Below, piece by piece: positions 25,523-34,035 of a stretch of DNA of 64,000 bases (position 1 is its first letter; every line of letters starts with the position of its first letter). The DNA is from Sva-07 sp963698435 (GTDB lineage: Bacteria; Actinomycetota; Acidimicrobiia; Acidimicrobiales; Ilumatobacteraceae). A program made the position numbers and the translations under genes. Location: NCBI GenBank assembly GCA_963698435.1, contig CAVOQV010000007.1, forward strand, positions 186,001-250,000, in the 5' to 3' direction. The notes beneath the pieces are model-generated. The model had not been told where the DNA came from, did no database searches, and was given only the letters and a program-made list of their open reading frames with translations.

Positions 25523-26757
25523 CCCAACTCGATCCACTCCTGCCCGAGGCCCAGATCGATCCGGATTCCCGCCCGGCCGTCGACTGGTCGAGCGACCCAT
25601 GGGACGCCACCGACCAGACCGGATCGGTGGAACGGTTGCGAGGCGAGCGCCGGGTGATCAAGTGGGTGGTGTGGGCGTCGATGGCCGTCGCCGTCGTCGT
25701 GATCCTGATCGCAGGCGCTGTCGGCTGGTGGTACCTCGGAAAGATCAACCCTGAAGGCGAGGCAGGCGACGTCGTCAGTTTCACGGTCAACGAGACCGAC
25801 GACCTCGAAACGGTGGCGCAACGACTCGCCGACGACGGGTTGGTCTCGGACCCGGGCATCTTCGAGTGGTACGTCGAACGCGAGGGCGGCCTCGAGTTGA
25901 CGCCGGGCTACTACGAGATCCGACCCAACGACCACATGGGCAACGTGCTCGGCCGCCTGCGCACGCCGCCGGGCCAGACGTACACCAAGGTGACGTTCCC
26001 CGAGGGATTCACTCTCGACAAGATGGCGGTTCGGCTGGACACGTCCGTCGACCGTCTGGTTGCGGGTGAATTCCTCGACGTGGCGACGAACGGAACGATC
26101 CGCGCCGCGTGGCAGCCGCTCACCGTGAACTCGCTCGAGGGACTGCTGTTTCCCGACACGTATCAGGTGTCGAACGCCGAGAGCGAAGGGCAAGTGATCG
26201 AGCGGATGATCGCACTGATGGAGCGTGTCGGCGATCAAGAGGACATCGTGAACAAGTCGGCGGCACTGGGTCGGACGCCGTACGAGACGTTGATCATCGC
26301 CTCGATGATCGAACGCGAGGCTCGCGTGCCGGAGGATCGGGCGAAGATCTCGCGGGTGATCCACAACCGGCTCTTCCTGTCGGCGGTGAACCCCGAGAAC
26401 CCGTTCCCGCTGCAGATCGACGCCACCGTGCTGTACGGCCGCGACCAGGCCGGCCTCGACCCGGAGATGCCGTTCTCGGAACTCCGCACGATCGACACGC
26501 CGTACAACTCGTATCTACGCGCAGGACTGCCACCCACGCCGATCGCAGCCCCAGGGCGTGCATCGATCCAGGCTGCGCTGAACCCCGCCCCGAACCCGTC
26601 GGCCGGCGACCCGATCTGTGCCGAGCTGGCGAACCCGACGCAGTGCTACTACTTCTACTACGTCCTCGCCGATGAGGACGGCGGACACGTCTTCGCCTCG
26701 GAGCTGTGGCAGCACGAACGCAACGTCGAACTGGCCCGCCAGGCCGGCCTGCTGTGA
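25519..26757 (+). CDS. mltG: Endolytic transglycosylase MltG
   Basis: 412-aa membrane-anchored lytic transglycosylase that cleaves nascent peptidoglycan strands. A cytoplasmic N-terminus precedes one transmembrane helix at about residues 51-74 (VVWASMAVAVVVILIAG). The YceG domain follows with a LysM-like subdomain (VNETDDLETVAQRLADDGLV), PEGFTLDKMA, and the catalytic Glu in LIIASMIEREAR. Later ATVLYGRD, SPYNS-like DTPYNSYLRAGLPPTPI and ADEDGGHVFA are conserved. GTG overlaps the ruvX stop. Confidence 0.92.
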   Translation: MTQLDPLLPEAQIDPDSRPAVDWSSDPWDATDQTGSVERLRGERRVIKWVVWASMAVAVVVILIAGAVGWWYLGKINPEGEAGDVVSFTVNETDDLETVAQRLADDGLVSDPGIFEWYVEREGGLELTPGYYEIRPNDHMGNVLGRLRTPPGQTYTKVTFPEGFTLDKMAVRLDTSVDRLVAGEFLDVATNGTIRAAWQPLTVNSLEGLLFPDTYQVSNAESEGQVIERMIALMERVGDQEDIVNKSAALGRTPYETLIIASMIEREARVPEDRAKISRVIHNRLFLSAVNPENPFPLQIDATVLYGRDQAGLDPEMPFSELRTIDTPYNSYLRAGLPPTPIAAPGRASIQAALNPAPNPSAGDPICAELANPTQCYYFYYVLADEDGGHVFASELWQHERNVELARQAGLL

Positions 26758-27614
26758 CCCGGCGGCGGCTCGCGGCGCTGATCGGGACACCCGTCGAACA
26801 CAGCCTGTCGCCGGCGATCCATCAGGCGGCGTTCGACGCCGCCGGCGTCGACTGGACGTATGCCGCGTTCGACGTCGCCGCGGGCCGGGCCGCAGACGCC
26901 CTCGCCGCCGTACGCGTGCTCGGCATCGCCGGGCTGTCGGTGACGATGCCGCACAAACACGACGTCGCAGCTGCTGTCGATCGTCTCGACCCGGCCGCGG
27001 CGGCTCTCCAGGCGGTCAACACCGTCAGCTGGGACGGCGACGAACTGGTCGGCTCGAGCACCGATGGCGCCGGCTTCGTCGCCTCGCTCCTCGAGGTCGG
27101 CGTCGACGTGGCCGACGCCCGGGTCGCCGTCATCGGAGCTGGCGGAGCTGCGCGATCGGTGATCGATGCGCTCGGGCGGGCGGGCGCCGCGTCCATCCGA
27201 GTGATCAACCGCACGATCGACCGAGCGGAGTCGGCCAGCCTGCTGAGCCCGGTGGCGTCGGTCGGAGATGCCGCCGATGTCGCTCGCGCGAACGTGGTCG
27301 TCAACACGACCAGTCTGGGCATGGGGATCGACCCGAGTGACGCAACTGCTGGAGACCTCCCGTGCGACCCCGGCCTGCTCGGTCCTGAACACGTGGCCGT
27401 CGACCTCGTGTACCACCCGCTTCGCACAGCCTGGATGCTCCGTGTCGAGGCCAACGGGGCGCGGGTCGTCGACGGTCTCGGGATGCTGATCCACCAGGCA
27501 GCGCTGCAACAGCTGGCGTGGATCGGGCGCCTCCCCGACGTCACCGTGATGCGCCGCGCCGCCGAGGCCGCTCTGGTCGAGCGTGGACTCCGGCCGGACG
27601 GCACCGGGCGGTAG
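26754..27614 (+). CDS. aroE: Shikimate dehydrogenase
   Basis: NADPH-dependent reduction of 3-dehydroshikimate, 286 aa. The substrate site appears as IGTPVEHSLSPAIHQAAF and GLSVTMPHKHDV with the catalytic Lys; the nucleotide site is VIGAGGAARSVIDAL, and VNTTSLGMG and GMLIHQAALQQ close the family pattern. GTG overlaps the mltG stop. It is first of the linked aroE-aroC-aroK-aroB group of aromatic amino acid biosynthesis. Confidence 0.92.
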   Translation: MTRRRLAALIGTPVEHSLSPAIHQAAFDAAGVDWTYAAFDVAAGRAADALAAVRVLGIAGLSVTMPHKHDVAAAVDRLDPAAAALQAVNTVSWDGDELVGSSTDGAGFVASLLEVGVDVADARVAVIGAGGAARSVIDALGRAGAASIRVINRTIDRAESASLLSPVASVGDAADVARANVVVNTTSLGMGIDPSDATAGDLPCDPGLLGPEHVAVDLVYHPLRTAWMLRVEANGARVVDGLGMLIHQAALQQLAWIGRLPDVTVMRRAAEAALVERGLRPDGTGR

Positions 27615-27617
27615 CCT
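27612..27617 (+). promoter_or_regulatory. -10 box of an internal aroC promoter, probably leaderless
   Basis: TAGCCT sits across the aroE stop, 7 nt before the aroC ATG. The surrounding 19 bp (27603-27621) are identical to the hisG promoter at 56827-56845. Confidence 0.6.
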
Positions 27618-27624
27618 CGGCCCG

Positions 27625-28791
27625 ATGTTGCGGTATCTCACGGCGGGCGAATCCCACGGGCAGGCGCTGGTCGTCGTGATGGAGGGACTCCCGGCTGGGC
27701 TCCCGATCACCGTCGAGCAGATCCAGGTCGAGATGGGTCGGCGACGGCTCGGCTACGGCCGCGGCCCGCGCCAGCGATTCGAAGCCGACGAACTCACGTT
27801 GATCGGTGGCGTGCGACACGGCCGCACGCTGGGATCGCCGATCGCCATCGAGATCAAGAACAGCGAGTGGTTCCGCAGCGACAAGTGGCACGAGGAGATG
27901 AGCCCCGCCCCCGGGGCCACGAAGACGCCGCTCACCCAGGTTCGCCCCGGCCACGCCGATCTCGCCGGCATGCAGAAGTACGGTTTCACGGACGCTCGCG
28001 ACGTCCTCGAGCGGGCGAGCGCACGGGAGACCGCGGCGAGGGTGGCTGCCGGAGCCGTGGCGAAGGCCCTGCTCTCGCACATCGGGGTCGAGATCATCTC
28101 TCACGTCATCCAGATGGGCGCCGCTCGCGTGCCCGCCGGTGCGCCGCGCCCGACGCCGGATCAGCTGGATCGGGTCGACGAGAACCAGGTTCGCTGCTTC
28201 GATCTCGACGCGAGCGACGCGATGATCGGCGAGATCAAGGCTGCCGCCAGGGACGGCGATTCGCTGGGCGGTGTCGTCGAGGTGCTCGGTTTCGGGGTTC
28301 CGGTGGGACTCGGGAGCCATGTGCACTGGGACCGCAAGCTCGATGCCCTCCTGGCCCAGGCGATCATGAGCATCCAGGCGGTCAAGGGCGTCGAGATCGG
28401 CGACGGCTTCGAGGTCGCCGGGCGCCGCGGCAGTGTCGCCCACGACCCCATCTCCTGGGATGCCGATGCCGGCGAATACCGCCGAGGGAGCACGCTTGCG
28501 GGTGGGACCGAAGGCGGCATCTCCAACGGCGAACTCCTCGTCGTGCGAGCGGCGATGAAGCCGCTGGCGACGCTCAACGTTCCGACGCTCGAGACCGTCG
28601 ACACCGTCACCAAGGAGTCGACGGTGTCGTTCAAGGAGCGCACCGATGTCACCGCCGTTCCGGCGATGGGTGTCGTCGCCGAGACGATGGTGGCGCTCGT
28701 GCTGGCAGCGGAGGCGCAACGCAAGTTCGGCGGCGATTCACTCGACGAATTCGTCCGCAACGCCGAGGCGTTCGCGGCGACGTTGCCGTGA
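27625..28791 (+). CDS. aroC: Chorismate synthase
   Basis: FMN-dependent formation of chorismate from EPSP, 388 aa. Signature segments: LTAGESHGQALVVVMEG at the N-terminus, MGRRRLGYGRGPRQRFEADE, GHADLAGMQKYGF, ERASARETAARVAAGAVAK and GGTEGGISNGE. The ATG at 27625 is fixed by the conserved MLRYLTAGESHG start. Its 3' end overlaps aroK. Confidence 0.95.
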   Translation: MLRYLTAGESHGQALVVVMEGLPAGLPITVEQIQVEMGRRRLGYGRGPRQRFEADELTLIGGVRHGRTLGSPIAIEIKNSEWFRSDKWHEEMSPAPGATKTPLTQVRPGHADLAGMQKYGFTDARDVLERASARETAARVAAGAVAKALLSHIGVEIISHVIQMGAARVPAGAPRPTPDQLDRVDENQVRCFDLDASDAMIGEIKAAARDGDSLGGVVEVLGFGVPVGLGSHVHWDRKLDALLAQAIMSIQAVKGVEIGDGFEVAGRRGSVAHDPISWDADAGEYRRGSTLAGGTEGGISNGELLVVRAAMKPLATLNVPTLETVDTVTKESTVSFKERTDVTAVPAMGVVAETMVALVLAAEAQRKFGGDSLDEFVRNAEAFAATLP

Positions 28792-29294
28792 CGCACCTGG
28801 TTCTCGTGGGCATGATGGGCGTCGGCAAGTCGACAGTCGGCCGGATCGTCGCTGCCGAACTCGACCGTCCGTTGTTCGACTCCGACGTGATGATCGAGGA
28901 GCGCGCCGGACGGACCGTTCGAGAGATCTGGTCGACCGACGGCGAGGCGCACTTTCGAGAGATGGAGACCGAGACGCTGCTGGACGCGTTGGCCGAGGAG
29001 GAACCATCGGTGATCGCTGCGGCTGGTGGCGTCGTGCTCAGCGAGCGGAACCGGATGGCGCTACAGAGCGCCGACGCTCATGTCGTGTGGCTGTTGGCCG
29101 ATGTCGAGGTTCTCGTCGACCGGGTCCGTGCCGGTGGGCACCGGCCGCTGCTCGATGACGATCCCGAGGCCGCACTCCGTCGGTTGTACGAGGTCCGTGA
29201 GCCGTTGTATCAGCAGGTGGCCGACGCCATCGTGTCGGTCGACAATCGTTCGCCGAACGACGTCGCACGGGCGGTGTTGCGATGTTGCGCGTGA
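28788..29294 (+). CDS. aroK: Shikimate kinase
   Basis: 168-aa kinase making shikimate 3-phosphate with ATP. Walker A GMMGVGKSTVG at residues 8-18, the shikimate-binding FDSDVMIEERAG, IWSTDGEAHFREME and AAGGVVL, and the LID Arg in GGHRPLL. GTG overlaps the aroC stop by 4 bp, and the stop overlaps aroB by 13 bp. Confidence 0.94.
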   Translation: MTHLVLVGMMGVGKSTVGRIVAAELDRPLFDSDVMIEERAGRTVREIWSTDGEAHFREMETETLLDALAEEEPSVIAAAGGVVLSERNRMALQSADAHVVWLLADVEVLVDRVRAGGHRPLLDDDPEAALRRLYEVREPLYQQVADAIVSVDNRSPNDVARAVLRCCA

Positions 29295-30301
29295 CGGTGC
29301 CGCTCGCCGATCGCTCGTACGACGTCGTGGTCGGGGCCGGCGCCCTCGCCGAGCTCGATCGGCTGCTGCCGGAATCGGCTCGTCGCGTGGCGGTGGTGAC
29401 CCAGGAGGAGATTCCGGTCAGAGTGTCCTTGCCGAGCCGCGACGTCGAGACCTTCGTGATCGGATCCGGCGAATCGGCCAAGACGTTGGGAACCATCGAG
29501 ACGCTCTCGCGGGGGTTCGCCCGACATGGTCTGACGCGAAACGACGTGATCGTGGGCGTCGGCGGAGGCATGGTGACCGATGTCGCCGGGTTCGCCGCTG
29601 CATCCTGGCATCGAGGCACGGCGGTCGTGCACGTGTCCACCACGCTGCTCGGCATGGTTGACGCTGCGATCGGCGGCAAGACCGGTGTCAACCTGCCGGA
29701 GGGAAAGAATCTCGTCGGCGCGTTCTGGCAACCCTCCGGTGTGATCTGTGATCTCGACTCGCTGGCGACGCTGCCCGAACGTGAGACGCGCTGTGGTCTC
29801 GGCGAGATGTCGAAGTACCACTTCCTCACCGGTGACGACCTGCTGGCGATGCCGCTCGACGAGCGCATCGCACGGTGCATCGAGATCAAGGCCGAGGTGG
29901 TCGCATCGGACGAGCGTGAGGGTGGACGTCGAGCCTTGCTGAACTACGGCCACACGCTCGCCCACGCACTCGAGATCGCCACCGACCACGACCTCGCCCA
30001 CGGCGAAGCGGTCGCCATCGGACTCATCTTCGCCGCCGAGCTGGCCCGCGAACTCGACCGAATCGGCGACGACCGGGTCGAGGAGCACCGACGCATCGTG
30101 GCGGGGGAGTACGGGCTGCGGATCACACCACCGGAACGCCTCGACGTCGACGTTCTCATGGCACTGATGGCTCGCGACAAGAAGGCGCTCGACGGCCTGA
30201 CGTTCGTGCTCGACGGCCTCGACGGGGTCGAGGTGGTCCACGACGTTCCGGAGACGGCCGTCCGCGCCACTCTCGACAGGTTTGTGACGAATGGTGTCTG
30301 A
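29282..30301 (+). CDS. aroB: 3-dehydroquinate synthase
   Basis: 339-aa NAD- and metal-dependent cyclisation of DAHP to 3-dehydroquinate. NAD-binding GVGGGMVTDVAGFAAASWHRG, then STTLLGMVDAAIGGKTGVN, the metal ligands in RALLNYGHTLAHALE and DLAHGEAVAIG, and MARDKKALDG near the end. The order aroC-aroK-aroB is conserved in actinobacteria. Its stop overlaps the peptidase gene by 11 bp. Confidence 0.95.
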   Translation: MLRVTVPLADRSYDVVVGAGALAELDRLLPESARRVAVVTQEEIPVRVSLPSRDVETFVIGSGESAKTLGTIETLSRGFARHGLTRNDVIVGVGGGMVTDVAGFAAASWHRGTAVVHVSTTLLGMVDAAIGGKTGVNLPEGKNLVGAFWQPSGVICDLDSLATLPERETRCGLGEMSKYHFLTGDDLLAMPLDERIARCIEIKAEVVASDEREGGRRALLNYGHTLAHALEIATDHDLAHGEAVAIGLIFAAELARELDRIGDDRVEEHRRIVAGEYGLRITPPERLDVDVLMALMARDKKALDGLTFVLDGLDGVEVVHDVPETAVRATLDRFVTNGV

Positions 30302-31409
30302 CCCCAAACGTCACGCCGTGATCGATCATGGTCGACGGGTGGCGATGATCCGAGCCCGGCTGCCGCTGCCGAACGGCTGCAATGCCGTGCTGTTGACCGA
30401 TCTCGTCGACGTGCGTTGGCTGACCGGGTTCACGGGCTCGAACGGCTGGGTGGTCCTGACGGTCGACGAGTTGATCCTCGGCACCGACGGTCGGTACGGC
30501 GACCGGGCACGCGCCGAGACCGCATCCAGCGGTGCGACGGTGGTCGCGGAGACATCGCGACCGAAGCTCCACGAACGGCTGGTCGAGTCGTTGGACCGAT
30601 GTGACTCCGTCGGCCTCGATCCCGCCTCGATCAGCCACGCCGAGTGGCGGCGCCTCGCCGCCGACATCGCGCTGGAGCCGACCGAGTCCCCCGTCGGACT
30701 CCAGCGGCAGCTCAAGGACGATGCCGAGATCGAGCGGATGACCACAGCGGCTCACGCCGCCGACGCGGCACTCACCGAGGTCGAACCGGTCCTCTTCGGC
30801 ACGGTCGACTCACCGGTCACGGAGGCCGACATCCGCAACGAACTCGAGTACCGCATGCGCTTGCACGGAGCCGACGACCGCAGCTACGACACGATCGTGG
30901 CGAGCGGTCCGGACCATGCCGCCCGGCCGCATCACGAGGCCACGCGACGCACGATCGTCGAGGGCGACACCGTCATCATCGACGTCGGCGCGCTGGTCGA
31001 CGGCTATCACTCCGACATGACCCGCTCGTACGTGATCGGCGAACCGACGAACGCGCAGCGCGAGGTGTACGCGCTGGTCGAAGCGGCGCACGCGGCCGGC
31101 GTCGCAGCGCTGCGCCCCGGCATCTCCGCACGAGACCTCGACTCGGTCTGTCGGGATGTCTTCGGCGATGCCGGGTACGGCGACTGGTACCTCCATGGAA
31201 CGGGCCATGGGGTGGGCCTGCAGATCCACGAATCACCGTTCCACTCGCAGGCGTCCGACGAGGTGATCGTCGCCGGAAACGTGGTGACCGTGGAGCCGGG
31301 GCTCTATCGTGTCGGCTTCGGTGGATTCCGAATCGAGGACCTCCTCGTCGTCACCGAAACCGGCTCGCAGCCACTCACGCACACGGTGCCACGACCATTC
31401 CCGGGCTGA
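30291..31409 (+). CDS. pepQ: M24 family Xaa-Pro aminopeptidase/dipeptidase
   Basis: 372-aa 'pita-bread' metallopeptidase releasing residues next to proline. The N-terminal creatinase-like domain reads DVRWLTGFTGSNGW. The five metal ligands are visible: Asp in VIIDVGALVDGYHSDMTR (two), His in YLHGTGHGVGLQIHE, Glu in VVTVEPGLY and Glu in GFRIEDLLVV. The location between aroB and efp is typical. It may recycle peptides from protein turnover. Confidence 0.9.
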   Translation: MVSDPKRHAVIDHGRRVAMIRARLPLPNGCNAVLLTDLVDVRWLTGFTGSNGWVVLTVDELILGTDGRYGDRARAETASSGATVVAETSRPKLHERLVESLDRCDSVGLDPASISHAEWRRLAADIALEPTESPVGLQRQLKDDAEIERMTTAAHAADAALTEVEPVLFGTVDSPVTEADIRNELEYRMRLHGADDRSYDTIVASGPDHAARPHHEATRRTIVEGDTVIIDVGALVDGYHSDMTRSYVIGEPTNAQREVYALVEAAHAAGVAALRPGISARDLDSVCRDVFGDAGYGDWYLHGTGHGVGLQIHESPFHSQASDEVIVAGNVVTVEPGLYRVGFGGFRIEDLLVVTETGSQPLTHTVPRPFPG

Positions 31410-31455
31410 CTGACCCGAACCGACCGACACGCACCGAATCGACAAGGACCCGACC

Positions 31456-32019
31456 ATGCCGCAGATCTCCGTCAACGACCTCAAGAACGGAATCACCCTC
31501 GAACTCGACAACGGACTGTTCCAGGTCGTCGAGTTCCAGCATGTCAAGCCGGGCAAGGGCGGGGCATTCGTCCGCACCAAGATCCGCAACGTCAGGACCG
31601 GAGCGGTCATCGACAAGACGTTCAATGCCGGCATCAAGGTCGAGCAGGCCATCGTCGACCGCCAGGACATGCAGTTCCTGTACAAGGACGGTGACGACTA
31701 CGTGTTCATGAACACCTCGACCTACGACCAGATGAACGTGCCGAACGCTGCCCTCGGTGAGGCCGCCGACTACCTCACCGAGCAGATGGTCGCCCAGATC
31801 GCCCAGTACCAGGGCGAGATCATCGGCGTCGAGATCCCGGCGTCGGTCGAGCTGACGATCGCCGAGACCGAACCCGGCGTCCAGGGCGACCGGGTGTCCG
31901 GTGCTCGCAAGCCGGCGACCCTCGAGACCGGCAAGGTCCTGCAGGTGCCCCTCTTCGTCGAGCCGGGTGACAAGGTCAAGGTCGACACCCGCACCGGCGA
32001 CTACATCACCCGGGTCTGA
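31456..32019 (+). CDS. efp: Elongation factor P
   Basis: 187-aa translation factor that rescues ribosomes stalled at polyproline. Three beta-barrel domains: ISVNDLKNGITLELDN, the loop tip HVKPGKGGAFVRTKIRN with the modifiable Lys near residue 33, YDQMNVPNAALGEAADYL, and VPLFVEPGDKVKVDTRTGDYITRV. The poly-Pro stretch in the DUF4389 protein at 62.5 kb is an obvious client. An AAGGA ribosome binding site precedes the ATG. Confidence 0.96.
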   Translation: MPQISVNDLKNGITLELDNGLFQVVEFQHVKPGKGGAFVRTKIRNVRTGAVIDKTFNAGIKVEQAIVDRQDMQFLYKDGDDYVFMNTSTYDQMNVPNAALGEAADYLTEQMVAQIAQYQGEIIGVEIPASVELTIAETEPGVQGDRVSGARKPATLETGKVLQVPLFVEPGDKVKVDTRTGDYITRV

Positions 32020-32039
32020 CGCAGGGCTGACCGCATCTC

Positions 32040-32447
32040 ATGGCCGTCATGCCGCGCCCCGACGATCGCTCGGATGCTCGCGAACGCGCCCTCTACCTGC
32101 TGTACGAGGCCTACTCGAAGGGGATCACGCCGGCTGACGCGCTGGCACTGCAGGTCCTGGAACCCGATCAACTCACGGTGCTGCTGGTGACCGGGGTCGG
32201 CGAGCACGTCGAACAACTCGACGCGGCGATCGCTGCGCGCGCGAAGGGTTGGTCGCTGGCCCGGATGCCGGTGCTCGACCTGAACGTGCTCCGTCTCGGA
32301 GCGTTCGAGCTGGCTCATCGTCCCGACGTGCCGGTCGCCGTCGCGATCGACGAGGCAGTCGAGCTGGCCAAACGGTTCTCGACCGACGACAGCGGCAAGT
32401 TCGTCAACGGGGTGCTCTCGGCGTTGGTCGGCGACCTGCGACAGTAG
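32040..32447 (+). CDS. nusB: Transcription antitermination factor NusB
   Basis: 135-aa all-helical RNA-binding factor for rRNA antitermination with NusE. It shows DARERALYLLYEAY near the N-terminus, LDLNVLRLGAFELAHR in the middle and IDEAVELAKRFSTDDSGKFVNGVL. A second ATG at 32049 is an alternative start. It lies 20 bp downstream of efp. Confidence 0.92.
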   Translation: MAVMPRPDDRSDARERALYLLYEAYSKGITPADALALQVLEPDQLTVLLVTGVGEHVEQLDAAIAARAKGWSLARMPVLDLNVLRLGAFELAHRPDVPVAVAIDEAVELAKRFSTDDSGKFVNGVLSALVGDLRQ

Positions 32448-32451
32448 GGCG

Positions 32452-34005
32452 ATGTCGGAGCCGACGACGATCGACGAAACGTCGACGAGCGGCGACGACG
32501 CCCGCGTCGACATCGACGTCCGGTGGTGGCACCGCGTGACACCGCCGACGGCACCCCAGGTCTTCCTCGCGGGCGCCGTCCTGATCTGGACGTGGTACTT
32601 CACCGTCCGATCGCTCAACATCCACCACGCCCTCGGCACCGCGACCTACGACTCGGCGCTCTACGACCAGGGGATGTGGCTGCTGTCGAGGTTCGACGCG
32701 CCGTTCGTGACCCTGATGGGTCGCAACCTGTTCGGCGACCACACCTCGTTCGTGCTGCTCTTCCTGGTTCCCCTGTACTGGATCGCGCCGGGGGCCTGGA
32801 TCATGTTCACCGCCCAATCGGCGGCGATCGCCGCGGGCGCGATTCCCGTGTTCCTGTACGGCCGCCGCAGGTTGGGATCGGAGTGGTGGGCACTCGTGGG
32901 CGCCGCGGTCTACCTGCTGCACCCGGCGGTCGGATGGACGAACCTCGAGAACTTCCATCCCGATGCGTTCCTCGGCGTGTTCGTCGGGTTCGCGATCTAC
33001 GCGGCACTGGAACGCAAGTGGCGTCTGTACGCCGTGTTCGTCGTGCTGTCGCTGCTGGTGAAGGAAGACGTGTCGCTGGTGATCGTGCCGCTTGGCATCT
33101 GGGTGGCGATCAGGCGCGATCGTCGCATCGGACTGCTCACGGTGTTCGGAAGCCTCGCGTTCATGGTCGTTGCGATGTTCGTGGTGATGCGCAGCCTGAT
33201 CGGGGTGCCCACGCGGAACACCTGGCGCATTCCCTTCGGTGGCGTGCGGGGCCTGATCGACACCACGATCACGAACCCGACGCAGCTGGTCGAACACCTG
33301 CGGAGCGACGACCGGCCGTGGTATCTCGTGCAGATGACGGCGCCGTTCGCCTGGCTGTTCGCCAGGTTGCCCGACGTGGCACTGATCAGCGCTCTGGTGC
33401 TGTTCACGAACATCCTGAGCACGTTCTGGTACCAGTACCAGATCGACTACCACTACAGCCTGATCGCCGTGCCGGCACTGGCGATCGGCACGGTGTACGC
33501 GATCGGTGCGATGCGCGAACACGCCCTCCACCTCCGCGGACGGGCGCTCAGGGTGCCGACGAGACAGCTCGCGCTCGTCGTGCTGGCAGCGGCCGCGCTG
33601 GTGACCGCGTACCTCTGGGCGCCGATGCCGTGGGGTCGCACCCCGATGTTCTATGGCAACCGCGACAACGTGTATGCGACCTCGGCGCGCGAGCTGATCG
33701 AGTTGATCCCCGACGACGCGGTGGTGTCGGCCAACTACCGACTCACCCCCCACCTCGCGTACCGCCACGAGATCTACCAGTTCCCCGTGCCGTTCCGGGT
33801 GCTGCTCTACGGCCCCGACGCGTCGAGGGAGGGCGAGCGCCTCGCCGACCGGTCCGAACGTGTCGAGTTCGTGCTGTTGCCGGTCCGACTCGATGAGTCA
33901 CTGGTGAACGACTGGCTCGCCGTCGACGAGGCCTTCACCGAGATCGCCCGCAACGAGATCTGGGTCCTCTACGAACGCGATCGCTCCGTCGTCCTTCCAA
34001 ACTGA
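32452..34005 (+). CDS. DUF2079 family polytopic membrane protein
   Basis: 517-aa membrane protein with about ten hydrophobic segments, matching DUF2079: TATYDSALYDQGMWLLSRFDAP, NLFGDHTSFVLLFLVPLYW, HPAVGWTNLENFHPDAFLG with the family's HPD, LLVKEDVSLVIVPLG, and IDYHYSLIAVPAL. The family looks like GT-C fold glycosyltransferases with the first loop carrying acidic residues, but no activity is established. It starts 4 bp after nusB and, with the amidohydrolase, sits where pyrR usually follows nusB. Confidence 0.8.
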   Translation: MSEPTTIDETSTSGDDARVDIDVRWWHRVTPPTAPQVFLAGAVLIWTWYFTVRSLNIHHALGTATYDSALYDQGMWLLSRFDAPFVTLMGRNLFGDHTSFVLLFLVPLYWIAPGAWIMFTAQSAAIAAGAIPVFLYGRRRLGSEWWALVGAAVYLLHPAVGWTNLENFHPDAFLGVFVGFAIYAALERKWRLYAVFVVLSLLVKEDVSLVIVPLGIWVAIRRDRRIGLLTVFGSLAFMVVAMFVVMRSLIGVPTRNTWRIPFGGVRGLIDTTITNPTQLVEHLRSDDRPWYLVQMTAPFAWLFARLPDVALISALVLFTNILSTFWYQYQIDYHYSLIAVPALAIGTVYAIGAMREHALHLRGRALRVPTRQLALVVLAAAALVTAYLWAPMPWGRTPMFYGNRDNVYATSARELIELIPDDAVVSANYRLTPHLAYRHEIYQFPVPFRVLLYGPDASREGERLADRSERVEFVLLPVRLDESLVNDWLAVDEAFTEIARNEIWVLYERDRSVVLPN

Positions 34006-34035
34006 AGAGCACGAGGGCTCGGACGGCTGCTGCGC

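Noticed and set aside
22043..25600. Very long minus-strand frame opposite alaS
   Set aside because: Same codon-bias effect; it crosses alaS and ruvX and shows no recognisable domain.
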